Shown here in pieces: positions 23,377 to 31,672 of a stretch of DNA of 64,000 nt (the stretch's first letter is position 1; each line of letters begins with the position of its first letter). Origin of the DNA: Streptomyces monomycini (GTDB lineage: Bacteria; Actinomycetota; Actinomycetes; Streptomycetales; Streptomycetaceae); NCBI RefSeq assembly GCF_022271435.1, contig NZ_JAFIQY010000001.1:558001-622000 (forward strand). The letters run 5' to 3'. Both the position numbers and the translations under genes were made by a program. The notes under the pieces are model-generated. The model had not been told where the DNA came from. It saw only the letters and a program-made list of their open reading frames with translations, and searched no databases.

Positions 23377-25365
23377 TCAGCGGGCTCGCGCGGGTGCCAC
23401 GGTGACACCGTAGAGGCGGATCTTGCGGTAGATGGTGGCCCGGGAGATGCCCAGTTGCCGGGCCGCCACGTCGCGGTTGCCCGCGGCGTCGTGCAACGCC
23501 CGTACGATCGCGTCCCGTTCGGCGGCCTCCCAGGGAGTGAGGGTGCGGCGGCAGGAACTGTGGCACTCCGGTGCGAGGTCGTGCGGTTGCAGGTCGGCCT
23601 GCCGTCGCCCGCGCGCCGCCTGTTGGAGGACCCGGCTCAAGTGCCGTACGTTGCCCGGCCAGTCACAGCGGGTGAGGACCTGCATCGCAGCCGGAGTGCA
23701 GGACACGGTGCCGCCGCGGTCGTGCCGGGCCAGCAGCGCGGGGACGAGGTCACGGATGTCCTCGGGCCGGTAGCGCAGCGGCGCCACGGCCACGGTGCAC
23801 GGGAAGACGGCACTGTCCAGCGCCGGGGGCGTGGCACCCGCCGGGGCGGGTCCCTGTCCGGGGGCCGTGTACAGGCCGACGACCCACGGGCCGGTGCCAC
23901 GGTTGCGCCGCGCTCCGGTGAGCAGCGTCTCCAGCCGGGGCATCAGGTCCCGGTTCGCCGCTTCCAGGTGCTGGAGCACCACCGTGCCGTCCTCGTCCCG
24001 GAGTGCCTCTTCGGCGCGGGCCAGGAGGTCCGGGAGGTGCTGATGGGACGTCAGGTCCATGACGTACAGCCGGTTCCGGGGGCGTACCCAGTGGTGGGCG
24101 GCGCGCACCAGGGCCAGCTTGCCCACCCCGGCCTCGCCCACCACACGGGTCGGCAGCCGCTGCCGGCAGGCGGACACGACGTCGCGGCTCGCGGAGCGCC
24201 AGGACGGCGAGCGGCCGGCCAGCCCCGGCAGCAGCGCCGGAAGGGGCGCCGGGGACGGCTGCGGGCCGCTGCGCGCGCCGGGGGTACGGTCCGCCGTGGC
24301 GGAAGCCCCGCTCTCCCCCGCCGTCAGGCCGACGACACAGCCGATCGGCCGGTCGGGCGGACCGATCACAGTGCAGCGGACCCGTACGTCGGCACCGGAC
24401 GCCAGGCTCAGCGACACGTCCACGCGCTGTCTGCGGCTCCCCGCCGGTGCGGCCAGCAGGTCGGCGGCGAGCGCGCCCGCCTGGCGCAGGTCCTGCGGCT
24501 CCAGAAGGCGGACCGCCTCGGTGTTGGCCATCCGCAGGGTGGGCGTCACCAGGAGCACCGGGCCACTGGTGCGCCGGCCCGCGGCGAGGAACGCGTCCAG
24601 GGCGGCGCGCTCCTTGCCGGAGTACCGGTCCAGCAGCCGCTCCTCGATGTCGGCGGCGGCCTGCCGTACCACCGCGGCCATCAGCGGGGAGGCGTCCTGC
24701 CGCAGACACGTCAGGTTGACGGCGCCTTCCTGCCGTCCGGTGAGCGGATTGCGTACGGGGACGCCGGCGCAAGCGGCGCGCTGCAAGGGCTCGGCGAAGT
24801 GCTCGGCGCCGAAGACGGTGCTCAGGCGGCGTTCGGCGAGCGCGGTGCCGATGCCGTTGGTGCCGACGGCCTCCTCCGCGTAACTGAATCCGGGGGCGAG
24901 GTGCACCCGGTCCATCAGGCGCACGACAGCCGTGTCGCCGCCCCGGCGGTACAGGACCCGGGCCGCGGAGTCCGCGAGGACGACGCCGGCCGTGCAGTCG
25001 GCGAGGAGTTGCTCGACGCGGTCGAGGACCGGCGCCGCGGCGGACAGGAGGCGGCTGTCCCAGTCGATGTGCTGCTCCACGTGCGGGACGTGCAGGTGGT
25101 CGGCGTCCACCGCGTGCAGGCGGCAGCGTCTCCAGGAGGAGAGGACCGCTTCCCGGATCCGGGGGCGCGGCACGCCGGGGGCCGCCGCACCGGAGGAGGG
25201 GTGGGAGGAAGCGGGCGGACCGGCGGCAGCGGCGGAGCCGGCCGTGCCGCGCCCGTCCGGTCCGCGTGCCGCCGCGGACGTCTCCGGAGCACGGCTGAGC
25301 ATCCGCTCTCGTGCCCGCATGACCGCCTGGTCGGGGAACTGCCGGAAATCCATGGTTGCAGACAT
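23377..25365 (-). CDS. AcoR-like GAF/AAA+/Fis-type regulator, sigma-54 interaction loop missing
   Basis: A 662-residue regulator. An N-terminal region and GAF domain (about 70-300; FSYAEEAVGTNGIGTALAER) precede a PAS-like stretch. A central AAA+ remnant follows (GEAGVGKLALVRAAHHW for Walker A; DGTVVLQHLEAANRDLMPRL where LDE is normal), then a Fis-type helix-turn-helix at the end (NRDVAARQLGISRATIYRKI). The GAFTGA loop that touches sigma-54 is absent and Walker A ends in Lys-Leu in place of Lys-Thr/Ser. It probably works with the primary sigma factor and senses a ligand through GAF. This is the usual state in actinobacteria, which lack sigma-54. It converges on the EamA gene (32 nt). Targets are unknown. 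Confidence 0.85.
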   Translation of the reverse strand: MSATMDFRQFPDQAVMRARERMLSRAPETSAAARGPDGRGTAGSAAAAGPPASSHPSSGAAAPGVPRPRIREAVLSSWRRCRLHAVDADHLHVPHVEQHIDWDSRLLSAAAPVLDRVEQLLADCTAGVVLADSAARVLYRRGGDTAVVRLMDRVHLAPGFSYAEEAVGTNGIGTALAERRLSTVFGAEHFAEPLQRAACAGVPVRNPLTGRQEGAVNLTCLRQDASPLMAAVVRQAAADIEERLLDRYSGKERAALDAFLAAGRRTSGPVLLVTPTLRMANTEAVRLLEPQDLRQAGALAADLLAAPAGSRRQRVDVSLSLASGADVRVRCTVIGPPDRPIGCVVGLTAGESGASATADRTPGARSGPQPSPAPLPALLPGLAGRSPSWRSASRDVVSACRQRLPTRVVGEAGVGKLALVRAAHHWVRPRNRLYVMDLTSHQHLPDLLARAEEALRDEDGTVVLQHLEAANRDLMPRLETLLTGARRNRGTGPWVVGLYTAPGQGPAPAGATPPALDSAVFPCTVAVAPLRYRPEDIRDLVPALLARHDRGGTVSCTPAAMQVLTRCDWPGNVRHLSRVLQQAARGRRQADLQPHDLAPECHSSCRRTLTPWEAAERDAIVRALHDAAGNRDVAARQLGISRATIYRKIRLYGVTVAPARAR

Positions 25366-25665
25366 GCCCCGGGGGCCGAACCGCGATCCCCGCGAACGGC
25401 CTCAATCGCCCCACCGTGTGCGGCACTCCCCCGCTCCGGCCCGAAAGTCCGCCGGTATCAGGGGTGTTGCCGCCGTACCGTCTCAGAGTGAGACAACGCG
25501 GACGGCGGCCGCGTGCTGTAATTCCGAGTGCGGCCGGACGACTTCGAGCACCGTACGAGGGCGGGACGCGACACCCGGCGCGCGGGCCCGGCACCGGTCC
25601 GGCGCGCACGGCCGGGGCGGCCGCGGCGGCCCGCCCGTACCCCGACAGACACCCGAGGACCGCCC
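25366..25665. other. Intergenic region between divergent genes
   Basis: 300 nt between the AcoR-like gene and the next rightward gene. About 25468-25520 (gtgttgccgccgtaccgtct, then gagtgagacaacgcgg) may contain promoter elements. I see no RNA gene, repeat or terminator, and the open frame across it lacks a supported start. Confidence 0.4.
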
Positions 25666-26097
25666 ATGCCGAGCTGGCCGCAGGAGCCGACCGTGACGCC
25701 GTGCTGGAACGGGCGTCCCCTTTCCGTCGACGTTCCCGCCGACGTTCCCGTCGACGTTTCTGCCGACGGGCCCTCCGGTGTGCCTTCCGGCGCTTCCCCT
25801 GACGTTCCTCGCGGCGCCCCCTCCGACGCGGGCCGGCGCTCGGACCCGTACGCGGTACGGCTGACCGAGGCCAACCGCTCCGCGCTCGCCGACCTCTTCG
25901 CGTCGCTGGACATGCTGGAGAACCTGATCGGCCAGATCCGGGACCACGCGCACGACACCGTGGCGGGTGCCCACACCTGTCTCGCCCAGTCCCTGCACCA
26001 CGTGCAGACCAGCCTGGCGACCGTGGAGGCACTCGACCAGCTGGCCCGCCGGCTGCGACCCCGGCCGGCGCCGCCGCACGAGAGCGGCAGGGCCTGA
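25666..26097 (+). CDS. Unknown protein with 4-residue N-terminal repeats and helical C-terminus
   Basis: A 143-residue protein I do not recognise. Residues ~22-53 are eight degenerate copies of a Asp-Val-Pro-x unit encoded by 12-bp repeats. Residues ~60-130 are amphipathic helix (ANRSALADLFASLDMLENLI, AQSLHHVQTSLATVEALDQL), ending Pro/Arg-rich. No signal peptide or membrane helix is visible. GAGGA lies six bases before ATG 25666; the upstream frame has no other supported start. A 52-codon gene on the opposite strand converges on it. Confidence 0.65.
   Translation: MPSWPQEPTVTPCWNGRPLSVDVPADVPVDVSADGPSGVPSGASPDVPRGAPSDAGRRSDPYAVRLTEANRSALADLFASLDMLENLIGQIRDHAHDTVAGAHTCLAQSLHHVQTSLATVEALDQLARRLRPRPAPPHESGRA
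25729..25824 (+). repeat. Eight 12-bp tandem coding repeats
   Basis: In-frame 12-bp units beginning gacgttcccgcc. The first three are near-identical and later ones diverge. Several codons end in T (GTT, TCT, CCT), lowering third-position GC relative to neighbours. Confidence 0.8.
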
Positions 26098-26108
26098 GCG
26101 GAGCCGCG

Positions 26109-26142
26109 CCGGGGCGGGCCGTTCAGCGGTCAGCCGCCCCGG
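26109..26142. terminator. Bidirectional hairpin at convergent ends
   Basis: A perfect 9-bp G/C inverted repeat (26109-26117 with 26134-26142, 16-nt loop) between the ends at 26097 (+) and 26168 (-). Confidence 0.6.
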
Positions 26143-26167
26143 AGGCGGCCCGTTCACCGGCCGGCGG

Positions 26168-26326
26168 TCAGTCCCGGCCCGCGCGGAGCTCGCTCCAGTC
26201 CAGCAGTTCGTTGGCCTCGCGCTCCGTCTCCTTGGCCAGCTGGCGCACCTGCGCCAGGACATCGCCGTGCTCCTCGATGAGGCTTTCGTAGATCGGTGGG
26301 CCGGCGGGCAGGCGGGCAGCGGTCAT
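26168..26326 (-). CDS. Small helical protein, 52 residues, unknown function
   Basis: A short open frame running from ATG 26326 to TGA 26168-26170. The product starts MTAARLPAGPPIYESLIEEH and continues as one amphipathic helix rich in Glu, Leu and Gln (DVLAQVRQLAKETEREANEL, then LDWSELRAGRD). Third positions are strongly G/C, and GAGGA lies about ten bases upstream. It is too short to classify. Its closeness to the helical 143-residue protein on the opposite strand may be chance. Confidence 0.6.
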   Translation of the reverse strand: MTAARLPAGPPIYESLIEEHGDVLAQVRQLAKETEREANELLDWSELRAGRD

Positions 26327-26862
26327 GTGGGGTCAGTCCTCGAACCATTCAGCCGCACCGTCCCCCGCCCGCGGCGGGAGTGCGTGTGCGGAAACTACAA
26401 CGACGCCGGAACTGCGGGCGGTGCGCGGGTCAGACGGTGAGGAGAGAGTCCTCCCGTACGCCTGTGCCGGGCAGCCGGTGCCCGGCCGCGACCAGTGCCG
26501 CATCAACATCCTTCGTTCCGGTGGAAATGCACAGCGAGTAGGCGAGATCGTCCATCCTCCCGCGCAGCTCAGGACTGCCGTCCTCAGCACGCAGCACCCG
26601 GTGTCTCGTACTGCCCGACGAGGTTACCCAACACCACCGGGTGCGCCAACAACATCGTTTTCCCCTTTCGTCACATGATCGCCGTCATGCGCCGCGGCGG
26701 CTACCCGACTCCCGGCACTCCATGCGTCACGGAGAAGGAGATACATCACACGCCTCACAGCACACCCCGGGTCCCGCGCGTCCCGCACACCGGACGCGCC
26801 GCACCCGCGATGCTGGCAGCCGACGTACACGACAGCGACGTACCAGCGAAGGGAGCCCGGAC
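26327..26862. other. 536-nt region without a supported gene
   Basis: This holds the upstream regions of the small leftward gene and of the SDR operon. Stretches 26385-26400 and 26640-26690 are A/T-richer (for example caacatcgttttcccctttc) and are the likely promoter areas. A consensus-like AAGGAG at 26735-26740 has no start codon at a usable distance. The long open frame from 26641 is an upstream extension of the SDR frame and shows no homology before 26863. Confidence 0.5.
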
Positions 26863-27657
26863 ATGCGCATCGATCTCTCCGGACGGACGGCCGTGGTGAC
26901 GGGTTCGTCCCAGGGCATCGGCCACGCCATCGCGACCGGCCTCGCACGGTCGGGGGCGGACGTGGTGCTGACGGGGCGCCACTCCGGACGGCTCGACGAG
27001 GCCGCCGGACAACTGCGCGACGCGGTGCCCGGCGCCACCGTGCGCGGTGTCGCGGCCGATCTCGCCACCGAGGCCGGCGCGCGGGCCCTCCTGTCGGCCG
27101 TGCCGCACACCGACATCCTCGTGAACAATCTCGGCATCTTCGGCGCGCGCCCGGCCCTGGAGATCACGGACGACGAGTGGCGCACCTACTTCGAGACCAA
27201 TGTGCTCAGCGCCGTCCGGCTGATCCGGCTGTACCTGCCGGGCATGAAGGAACGCGGCTGGGGACGCGTGCAGAACATCGCCAGTGACTCCGCGGTCGTG
27301 GTGCCCGCCGAGATGATTCATTACGGGATGTCCAAGACGTCCCTGCTGGCCGTCGCGCGGGGCTTCGCCAAGGAGGCCGCCGGGACGGGCGTCACCGTCA
27401 ACTCCGTGATCGCCGGGCCGACGCACACCGGCGGTGTCGAGGACTTCGTATATCAGTTGGTCGACCGCGATCTTCCGTGGGACGCTGCGCAGCGCGAGTT
27501 CATGCGGAAGCACCGCCCACAGTCGCTGCTGCAACGCCTCATCGAACCCGAGGAGATCGCCAGCATGGTCGTGTACCTCAGTTCGCCGCAGGCGTCGGCG
27601 ACCACGGGCGGCGCGCTGCGCGTCGACGGCGGATACGTGGACTCGATCCTGCCCTGA
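26863..27657 (+). CDS. SDR family oxidoreductase
   Basis: A 264-residue short-chain dehydrogenase/reductase. Cofactor motif TGSSQGIGHA (about 11-20), structural NNLG (about 89), catalytic Ser in NIASDSA, Tyr and Lys in YGMSK (about 157-161), and C-terminal TGGALRVDGGYVDSI. Arg in TGRHSGR at the end of the second strand suggests NADP(H) preference. It acts in the cytosol on an unknown carbonyl or alcohol. GAAGGGAGC precedes the ATG at 26863. The erythromycin-esterase gene follows after 32 nt, so the two are probably one transcript. Confidence 0.9.
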   Translation: MRIDLSGRTAVVTGSSQGIGHAIATGLARSGADVVLTGRHSGRLDEAAGQLRDAVPGATVRGVAADLATEAGARALLSAVPHTDILVNNLGIFGARPALEITDDEWRTYFETNVLSAVRLIRLYLPGMKERGWGRVQNIASDSAVVVPAEMIHYGMSKTSLLAVARGFAKEAAGTGVTVNSVIAGPTHTGGVEDFVYQLVDRDLPWDAAQREFMRKHRPQSLLQRLIEPEEIASMVVYLSSPQASATTGGALRVDGGYVDSILP

Positions 27658-27689
27658 CACCACCGACCGCAGAGGGATGGACGCCCGAG

Positions 27690-29006
27690 ATGCCCGACAC
27701 CCACCACGATCAGCGCCAGGCGGCCGACGGCGGCGCCGGGAGCCGGTTCGCCGGCCGGCTCCGCGAACGGACCACCGTGCTCCGCACCCTCGACCCCGAG
27801 GAGCCGCTGGACGACCTGGAGCCGCTGCGGGCGCTCATCGGTGACGCGCGGGTCGTCGCGCTCGGCGAGAACTCCCATTTCATCGAGGAGTTCGGCCTGG
27901 CTCGCGAGCGGGTGCTGCGCTTCCTCGTACAGCGCTGCGGTTTCACCGCCCTGGCTTTCGAGTTCGGCTTCAGCGAAGGCTTCGCGCTGGACGCGTGGGT
28001 CCAAGGGCAGGGCGCCGAGGAGGACTTCGCACGGCAGACCGCGGCGGCCATTCCCATCGGGCTGTCGGGGCCGCTGCACTGGCTGCGCCGCTACAACCGG
28101 ACCGCGACCCTGCCCGTGCGGTTCACCGGTGTCGACGTCCCCGCGGCCGGGGGCTCCCTGCTCCCGGCCCTGGCGCCGCTCGCCGCATACCTCCGCGAGG
28201 TCGATCCGGACGGCCTGCCGCTCGTGCAGGACGCCATGAAGACCGCCGAACGGTTCGGCGCCACCTCCATGGCACTCGCCGCACCCGCCTGGTCCCGGCT
28301 GGACACCCACGAGCAGGACGCCCTGAGCGCGACGCTGATCCGCCTGCGTATCAGGCTGCGCGCCATGGAACCGCTGTACGTCGAGCGCGGCGGCCGACGC
28401 GGGTACGACATCGCGCTGCGCCGCGCCGAGGCGGCGTGCCACACCGACCACCAGTTCCGCGCCATGGCCGCGCTGTACGCGGGCGGCGGCTCCCCGGCCG
28501 ACACCTCGTCCCGTGAGGTGTTCATGGCCGACTCGGTCCGGTGGCTCCTGGACCGCTCGGCGCCCGGCACCCGCGTCGTGCTCCCCGCGCACAACGCCCA
28601 CATCCAGCGGACGACGATCTCCTTCGACGGCCGCCTCACGGGGCTTCCCATGGGCCTGCACCTGAGCCACGCGCTGGGTGAGGACTACTTCGCCCTCGGC
28701 ATGACCAGCGTGCGCGGCCGGACCGCCGAGATGCACCTGGACGAGAACACCGCCTTCGGCTTCCGCGTCGAGGACACCGCGCTCGGCACGCCGGAACCCG
28801 GCAGCGTCGAGGCGGCTTTCGAGGAGGCGGGGCTCGGGTCCGCCATCGGTCTGGCCGGACTGCGGGAGTTGCGGGGCACGGACGGCTCCGGCGGCCCGGA
28901 CCGCATCCGTATGCAGAGCGGCTACGTGCAGACCCCCGTGGCCGAAGCCTTCGACGGCATCCTGAGCGTCCCGGCCTCCACCGTGGTCGACGACCTCGGC
29001 CTCTGA
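27690..29006 (+). CDS. Erythromycin esterase family protein
   Basis: A 438-residue protein of the erythromycin-esterase/EreA-like family. Visible signatures: VVALGENSHFIEEFG near the N-terminus (the conserved Glu and His), ALAFEFGFSEG, RTATLPVRFTGVDVP, and VVLPAHNAHIQR (about 295). Founding members hydrolyse the macrolide lactone, but many relatives have other substrates. I infer a hydrolase and do not claim resistance. The start ATG 27690 follows AGAGGG at a rather long 13-nt spacing. The product is cytosolic, with no signal peptide, and the gene is co-transcribed with the SDR. Confidence 0.85.
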   Translation: MPDTHHDQRQAADGGAGSRFAGRLRERTTVLRTLDPEEPLDDLEPLRALIGDARVVALGENSHFIEEFGLARERVLRFLVQRCGFTALAFEFGFSEGFALDAWVQGQGAEEDFARQTAAAIPIGLSGPLHWLRRYNRTATLPVRFTGVDVPAAGGSLLPALAPLAAYLREVDPDGLPLVQDAMKTAERFGATSMALAAPAWSRLDTHEQDALSATLIRLRIRLRAMEPLYVERGGRRGYDIALRRAEAACHTDHQFRAMAALYAGGGSPADTSSREVFMADSVRWLLDRSAPGTRVVLPAHNAHIQRTTISFDGRLTGLPMGLHLSHALGEDYFALGMTSVRGRTAEMHLDENTAFGFRVEDTALGTPEPGSVEAAFEEAGLGSAIGLAGLRELRGTDGSGGPDRIRMQSGYVQTPVAEAFDGILSVPASTVVDDLGL

Positions 29007-29121
29007 CCGCCGCCCCCGCTCCGGCCGCCCCGGCCTGCCTCGATGCCGGGACAGCGGCCGGGCGCGGGCGGCACAGTGGAAACCGGTGGCCCGTGCGGGA
29101 CTTGTCGGGGAGTGAGGCCGT

Positions 29122-30396
29122 ATGACGTACCGGCTGGTGATGGCACGTGAGGCACGGAGCCGGCTGAACGCCTTGCGCCGCGACGACGCCCGGGCGGCCC
29201 GGCTCGTCGGGGAGGCGGTCACCGCGCTCCTGGAGCAGGGTACGCGGCTGGGGCCTCCCCTCGTGGTGCCGGTCGGGGCCACTCTGCGGGCGGGCGAGCC
29301 GCGGGAGGCCCTGGACTACTGGTACCAGCGCCAGCTCTTCCTGCTGCTCAAGGTGCGGCGGGCGGTGGTCGAGGTGGCGGCGTGCCGCCGTCGAATCGAC
29401 CACCACGCCACCGAGTTGACGAAGCAGGCCCGGCGGCTGGCCGACCTGGGGGCACGGGCCGCCGCGTCGGGCCGGGCGGACCTCGCGCAGCAGGCGAAGG
29501 ACCGCTGGACGGCGGTGCGGCACCAGCAGGTGCTGCTCGGCCAGTCGCGTGCCGACGTCCGCGAGCGGGAGGCCGCTCTGCTCGGGATCAGCCGCCGGGT
29601 GCAGAACCAGGTCGACGTCTTCCGGTCCCGCAGAGCGGGGGTGGAGGCCGTCCAGCAGGCCGGGCGTGCCCAGCAGGGCGTCCACGAGGCGTGCGGCGCG
29701 GCGGACGGGGAGGCCGGCGCGGACGCGGCTTCGTGCGCCGCGGCGGACGGCGCGGTCTCCAGGGCCCGCGCCGTGGCCCGCGACATGGTCGCCGAGGCCG
29801 AACGGCTGGAGCGTGCGCTCCAGGAGCCGCTGGGCGACCGGCCACCGGAGACGGAGCTGTACGAGCTGCGGCTCTGCGCGCTCATGGGCCGGGACCTGCG
29901 GGTGCTGTGCACCATCGAGACCGGGGAGGCCGCCGGGGGCGCCGGAGCCGCCGAGGCCGTGGTGCTGCTCGCCGTGGCCGCGGACCGCGCACCGTGGTGG
30001 GAATGGTACGAGTACGCCCTGCCGCTGGCCCGCGAGCGCCTGGCCAGGCGGAAGTCGGCGGGCCGGGAGCCCGGCGCGGAGGACGAGACCTTCTGCGGCG
30101 GCCGGGGCCTCCTCCTCGACTTGTACCCCGGCCGGGACGAGGAGCGGCACCGCGGCGCGGCACTGCTCATGGCGCGGAACCGGGGGCGGCGGCTGGCATC
30201 GGTACGCCGCCACCGGGGGCTGACGCAGGAGCAGCTCGCCGTGCGGATGGGTGTTCCGGCCGCGCGGGTGGCGGCGGTCGAGGAGGGCGGACCGGGCAGC
30301 GTCGAGGTGCACACCCTCGCGGCCTACGTGGCGGCCCTGAGCGGCCGGCTGGAGATCGTCGCGGATTTCGACACGGAGCGGCTGGTGCTGGGCTGA
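29122..30396 (+). CDS. Single-chain HigB-like toxin / PspA-like coiled coil / HigA-like antitoxin fusion
   Basis: A 424-residue protein with a remarkable order. Residues 1-60 look like the first strand and helices of a RelE/HigB fold (TYRLVMAREARSRLNALRRD). About 62-230 is charged coiled coil resembling PspA/IM30 (TKQARRLADLGARAAASGRA, then DLAQQAKDRWTAVRHQQVLL and QNQVDVFRSRRAGVEAVQQA). About 232-300 resumes the HigB fold (ELYELRLCALMGRDLRVLCT, VVLLAVAADRAPWWEWYEYA, LPLARERL). About 350-424 is a HigA/XRE helix-turn-helix with its tail (LTQEQLAVRMGVPAARVAAV, LSGRLEIVADFDTERLVLG). In known HigBA pairs these are two genes, the toxin cutting mRNA. Here toxin fold, insert and antitoxin share one chain. 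It stands alone, starting with GGGGAGTGAGG upstream of ATG 29122. Confidence 0.75.
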   Translation: MTYRLVMAREARSRLNALRRDDARAARLVGEAVTALLEQGTRLGPPLVVPVGATLRAGEPREALDYWYQRQLFLLLKVRRAVVEVAACRRRIDHHATELTKQARRLADLGARAAASGRADLAQQAKDRWTAVRHQQVLLGQSRADVREREAALLGISRRVQNQVDVFRSRRAGVEAVQQAGRAQQGVHEACGAADGEAGADAASCAAADGAVSRARAVARDMVAEAERLERALQEPLGDRPPETELYELRLCALMGRDLRVLCTIETGEAAGGAGAAEAVVLLAVAADRAPWWEWYEYALPLARERLARRKSAGREPGAEDETFCGGRGLLLDLYPGRDEERHRGAALLMARNRGRRLASVRRHRGLTQEQLAVRMGVPAARVAAVEEGGPGSVEVHTLAAYVAALSGRLEIVADFDTERLVLG

Positions 30397-30708
30397 GCCC
30401 CCGGACGGCCGTGGGCGGCCTGAGCGGTTCCCGACGGTACGTCACGGGCCGGATCGGGTGCGTCCGCGTACCGGGGCCGGAGTCCGCGTACCGGCGAACG
30501 GGCGCGCCGCGGAGGCGAACGGGCCGGAGTGTGGCGCCGTGGCCCGTGACGACGGGGCACGGGCGGGCCGAAGCGGGCGGGTTTTACGCCATGACGGGCA
30601 TCGGAACGCGCCCTTCTGCTTGCTATAAACCTGGTGCCGGGCAGAAACGGGCAGGACGATGACCGAACGGAACGCCGTGGAACCGAGGGAACCGAGCAGG
30701 AGTGCGCC
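30397..30708. promoter_or_regulatory. Upstream region of the DeoR/ABC locus
   Basis: 312 nt without a gene. A 13-bp direct repeat (gtccgcgtaccgg at 30462-30474 and 30482-30494, 20 nt apart) could be an operator for the downstream DeoR-type regulator. An A/T-rich patch (tgcttgctataaacc near 30618) is a promoter candidate. Both are inference. Confidence 0.4.
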
Positions 30709-31470
30709 GTGAGAGCCGAGGAACGCCAGCACCGCATCCTCGTCCTGGCCCGCCAGGCGGGCCGGGTGGATGTCACGGACGTCGCCGGGGAGTTCGGGGT
30801 GGCACGCGAGACCGTCCGGCGGGACCTGAGCGAGCTGGAGCGGCGCGGTCTGGTCCGGCGCACCCACGGGGCCGCGTACCCGGTGGAGAGCGCGGGTTTC
30901 GAGACGACGCTGGCCCGGCGGGAGACCCAGCAGGTGGCGGAGAAGCGGCGGATCGCGGCGGCCGCGGCGCAGCTCGTCGGCGAGGCCGAGACCGTGTTCG
31001 TCGACGAGGGGTACACACCGGAGCTGCTGGCGATGCTGCTGCCCACCGACCGGCCGCTGACGGTGGTGACCTCCTCGCTGCGCACCGCGTCGCTGGTCTC
31101 CGCGTCCGACACGACCACCGTGCTGCTGCTCGGCGGGCGGGTGCGGTCCGGCACCCAGGCGGCGGTGGGTTCCTGGGCCCGGGACATGCTCGCCGGGTTC
31201 GTCATCGACCTGGCGTTCCTCGGCGCGAACGGGGTGTCGCGGGAACACGGCCTGACCACCCCCGACCCGGCCGTCGCCGATGTGAAGGCGCAGGCCGTGC
31301 GGTCGTCGCGGCGGCGGGTGCTGATCGGGGTGCACAGCAAGTTCGGGGCGAGCAGTTTCTGCAAGTTCGCCGCCGTACGGGACCTGGACACGATCGTCAC
31401 GGACACCGGGCTGTCCGCGCCTGAGGCCCACCGGTACACCCTGCTGGGCCCGCAGGTGCTGCGGGTCTGA
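30709..31470 (+). CDS. DeoR family sugar-operon regulator
   Basis: A 253-residue regulator. The N-terminal winged helix (AEERQHRILVLARQAGRVDV, FGVARETVRRDLSELERRG, LVRRTHGAA) is the DeoR signature. The C-terminal half is the DeoRC sugar-phosphate-sensing fold (TVFVDEGYTPELLAML, VVTSSLRTA, LLGGRVRSGTQAAVG, LAFLGANGVS). CAGGAG precedes the GTG at 30709. It opens a gene set for polyol or sugar uptake and oxidation, so it most likely represses that operon until a phosphorylated intermediate appears. Confidence 0.92.
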   Translation: MRAEERQHRILVLARQAGRVDVTDVAGEFGVARETVRRDLSELERRGLVRRTHGAAYPVESAGFETTLARRETQQVAEKRRIAAAAAQLVGEAETVFVDEGYTPELLAMLLPTDRPLTVVTSSLRTASLVSASDTTTVLLLGGRVRSGTQAAVGSWARDMLAGFVIDLAFLGANGVSREHGLTTPDPAVADVKAQAVRSSRRRVLIGVHSKFGASSFCKFAAVRDLDTIVTDTGLSAPEAHRYTLLGPQVLRV

Positions 31471-31485
31471 CGCCGGTACGCGCCA

Positions 31486-31535
31486 CACGCACACCACACG
31501 CACCACACGCCGTACACACACCACGCGCGAGGAGC
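31486..31535. repeat. CA/CAC-rich low-complexity tract
   Basis: About 50 nt of irregular cac/cacac units (cacacgcacaccacacgcac) in the gap between the regulator and the binding-protein gene. It is polypyrimidine/purine-asymmetric and unlike the surroundings, and may affect mRNA structure between the two genes. Confidence 0.6.
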
Positions 31536-31672
31536 ACACGCCGTCCCGTACAGGCGTGCGCTCCGGGCGCGCGGTCCACCGTGCGCGCGGACCCGCGCCG
31601 TCGCGCGCCCCGGGCCGCTCTTTCGGAGCGTTCCCGGCCTTCCCCCAGCCCCCAGCAGAGAGGTGTCGAGCC

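Noticed and set aside
26735..26740. AAGGAG site with following atacatc
   Set aside because: No ATG, GTG or TTG lies at a usable distance; treated as chance.
27690..29006. Calling a macrolide-resistance gene
   Set aside because: The family has many members with unrelated substrates and nothing nearby suggests macrolide production; only family membership is claimed.
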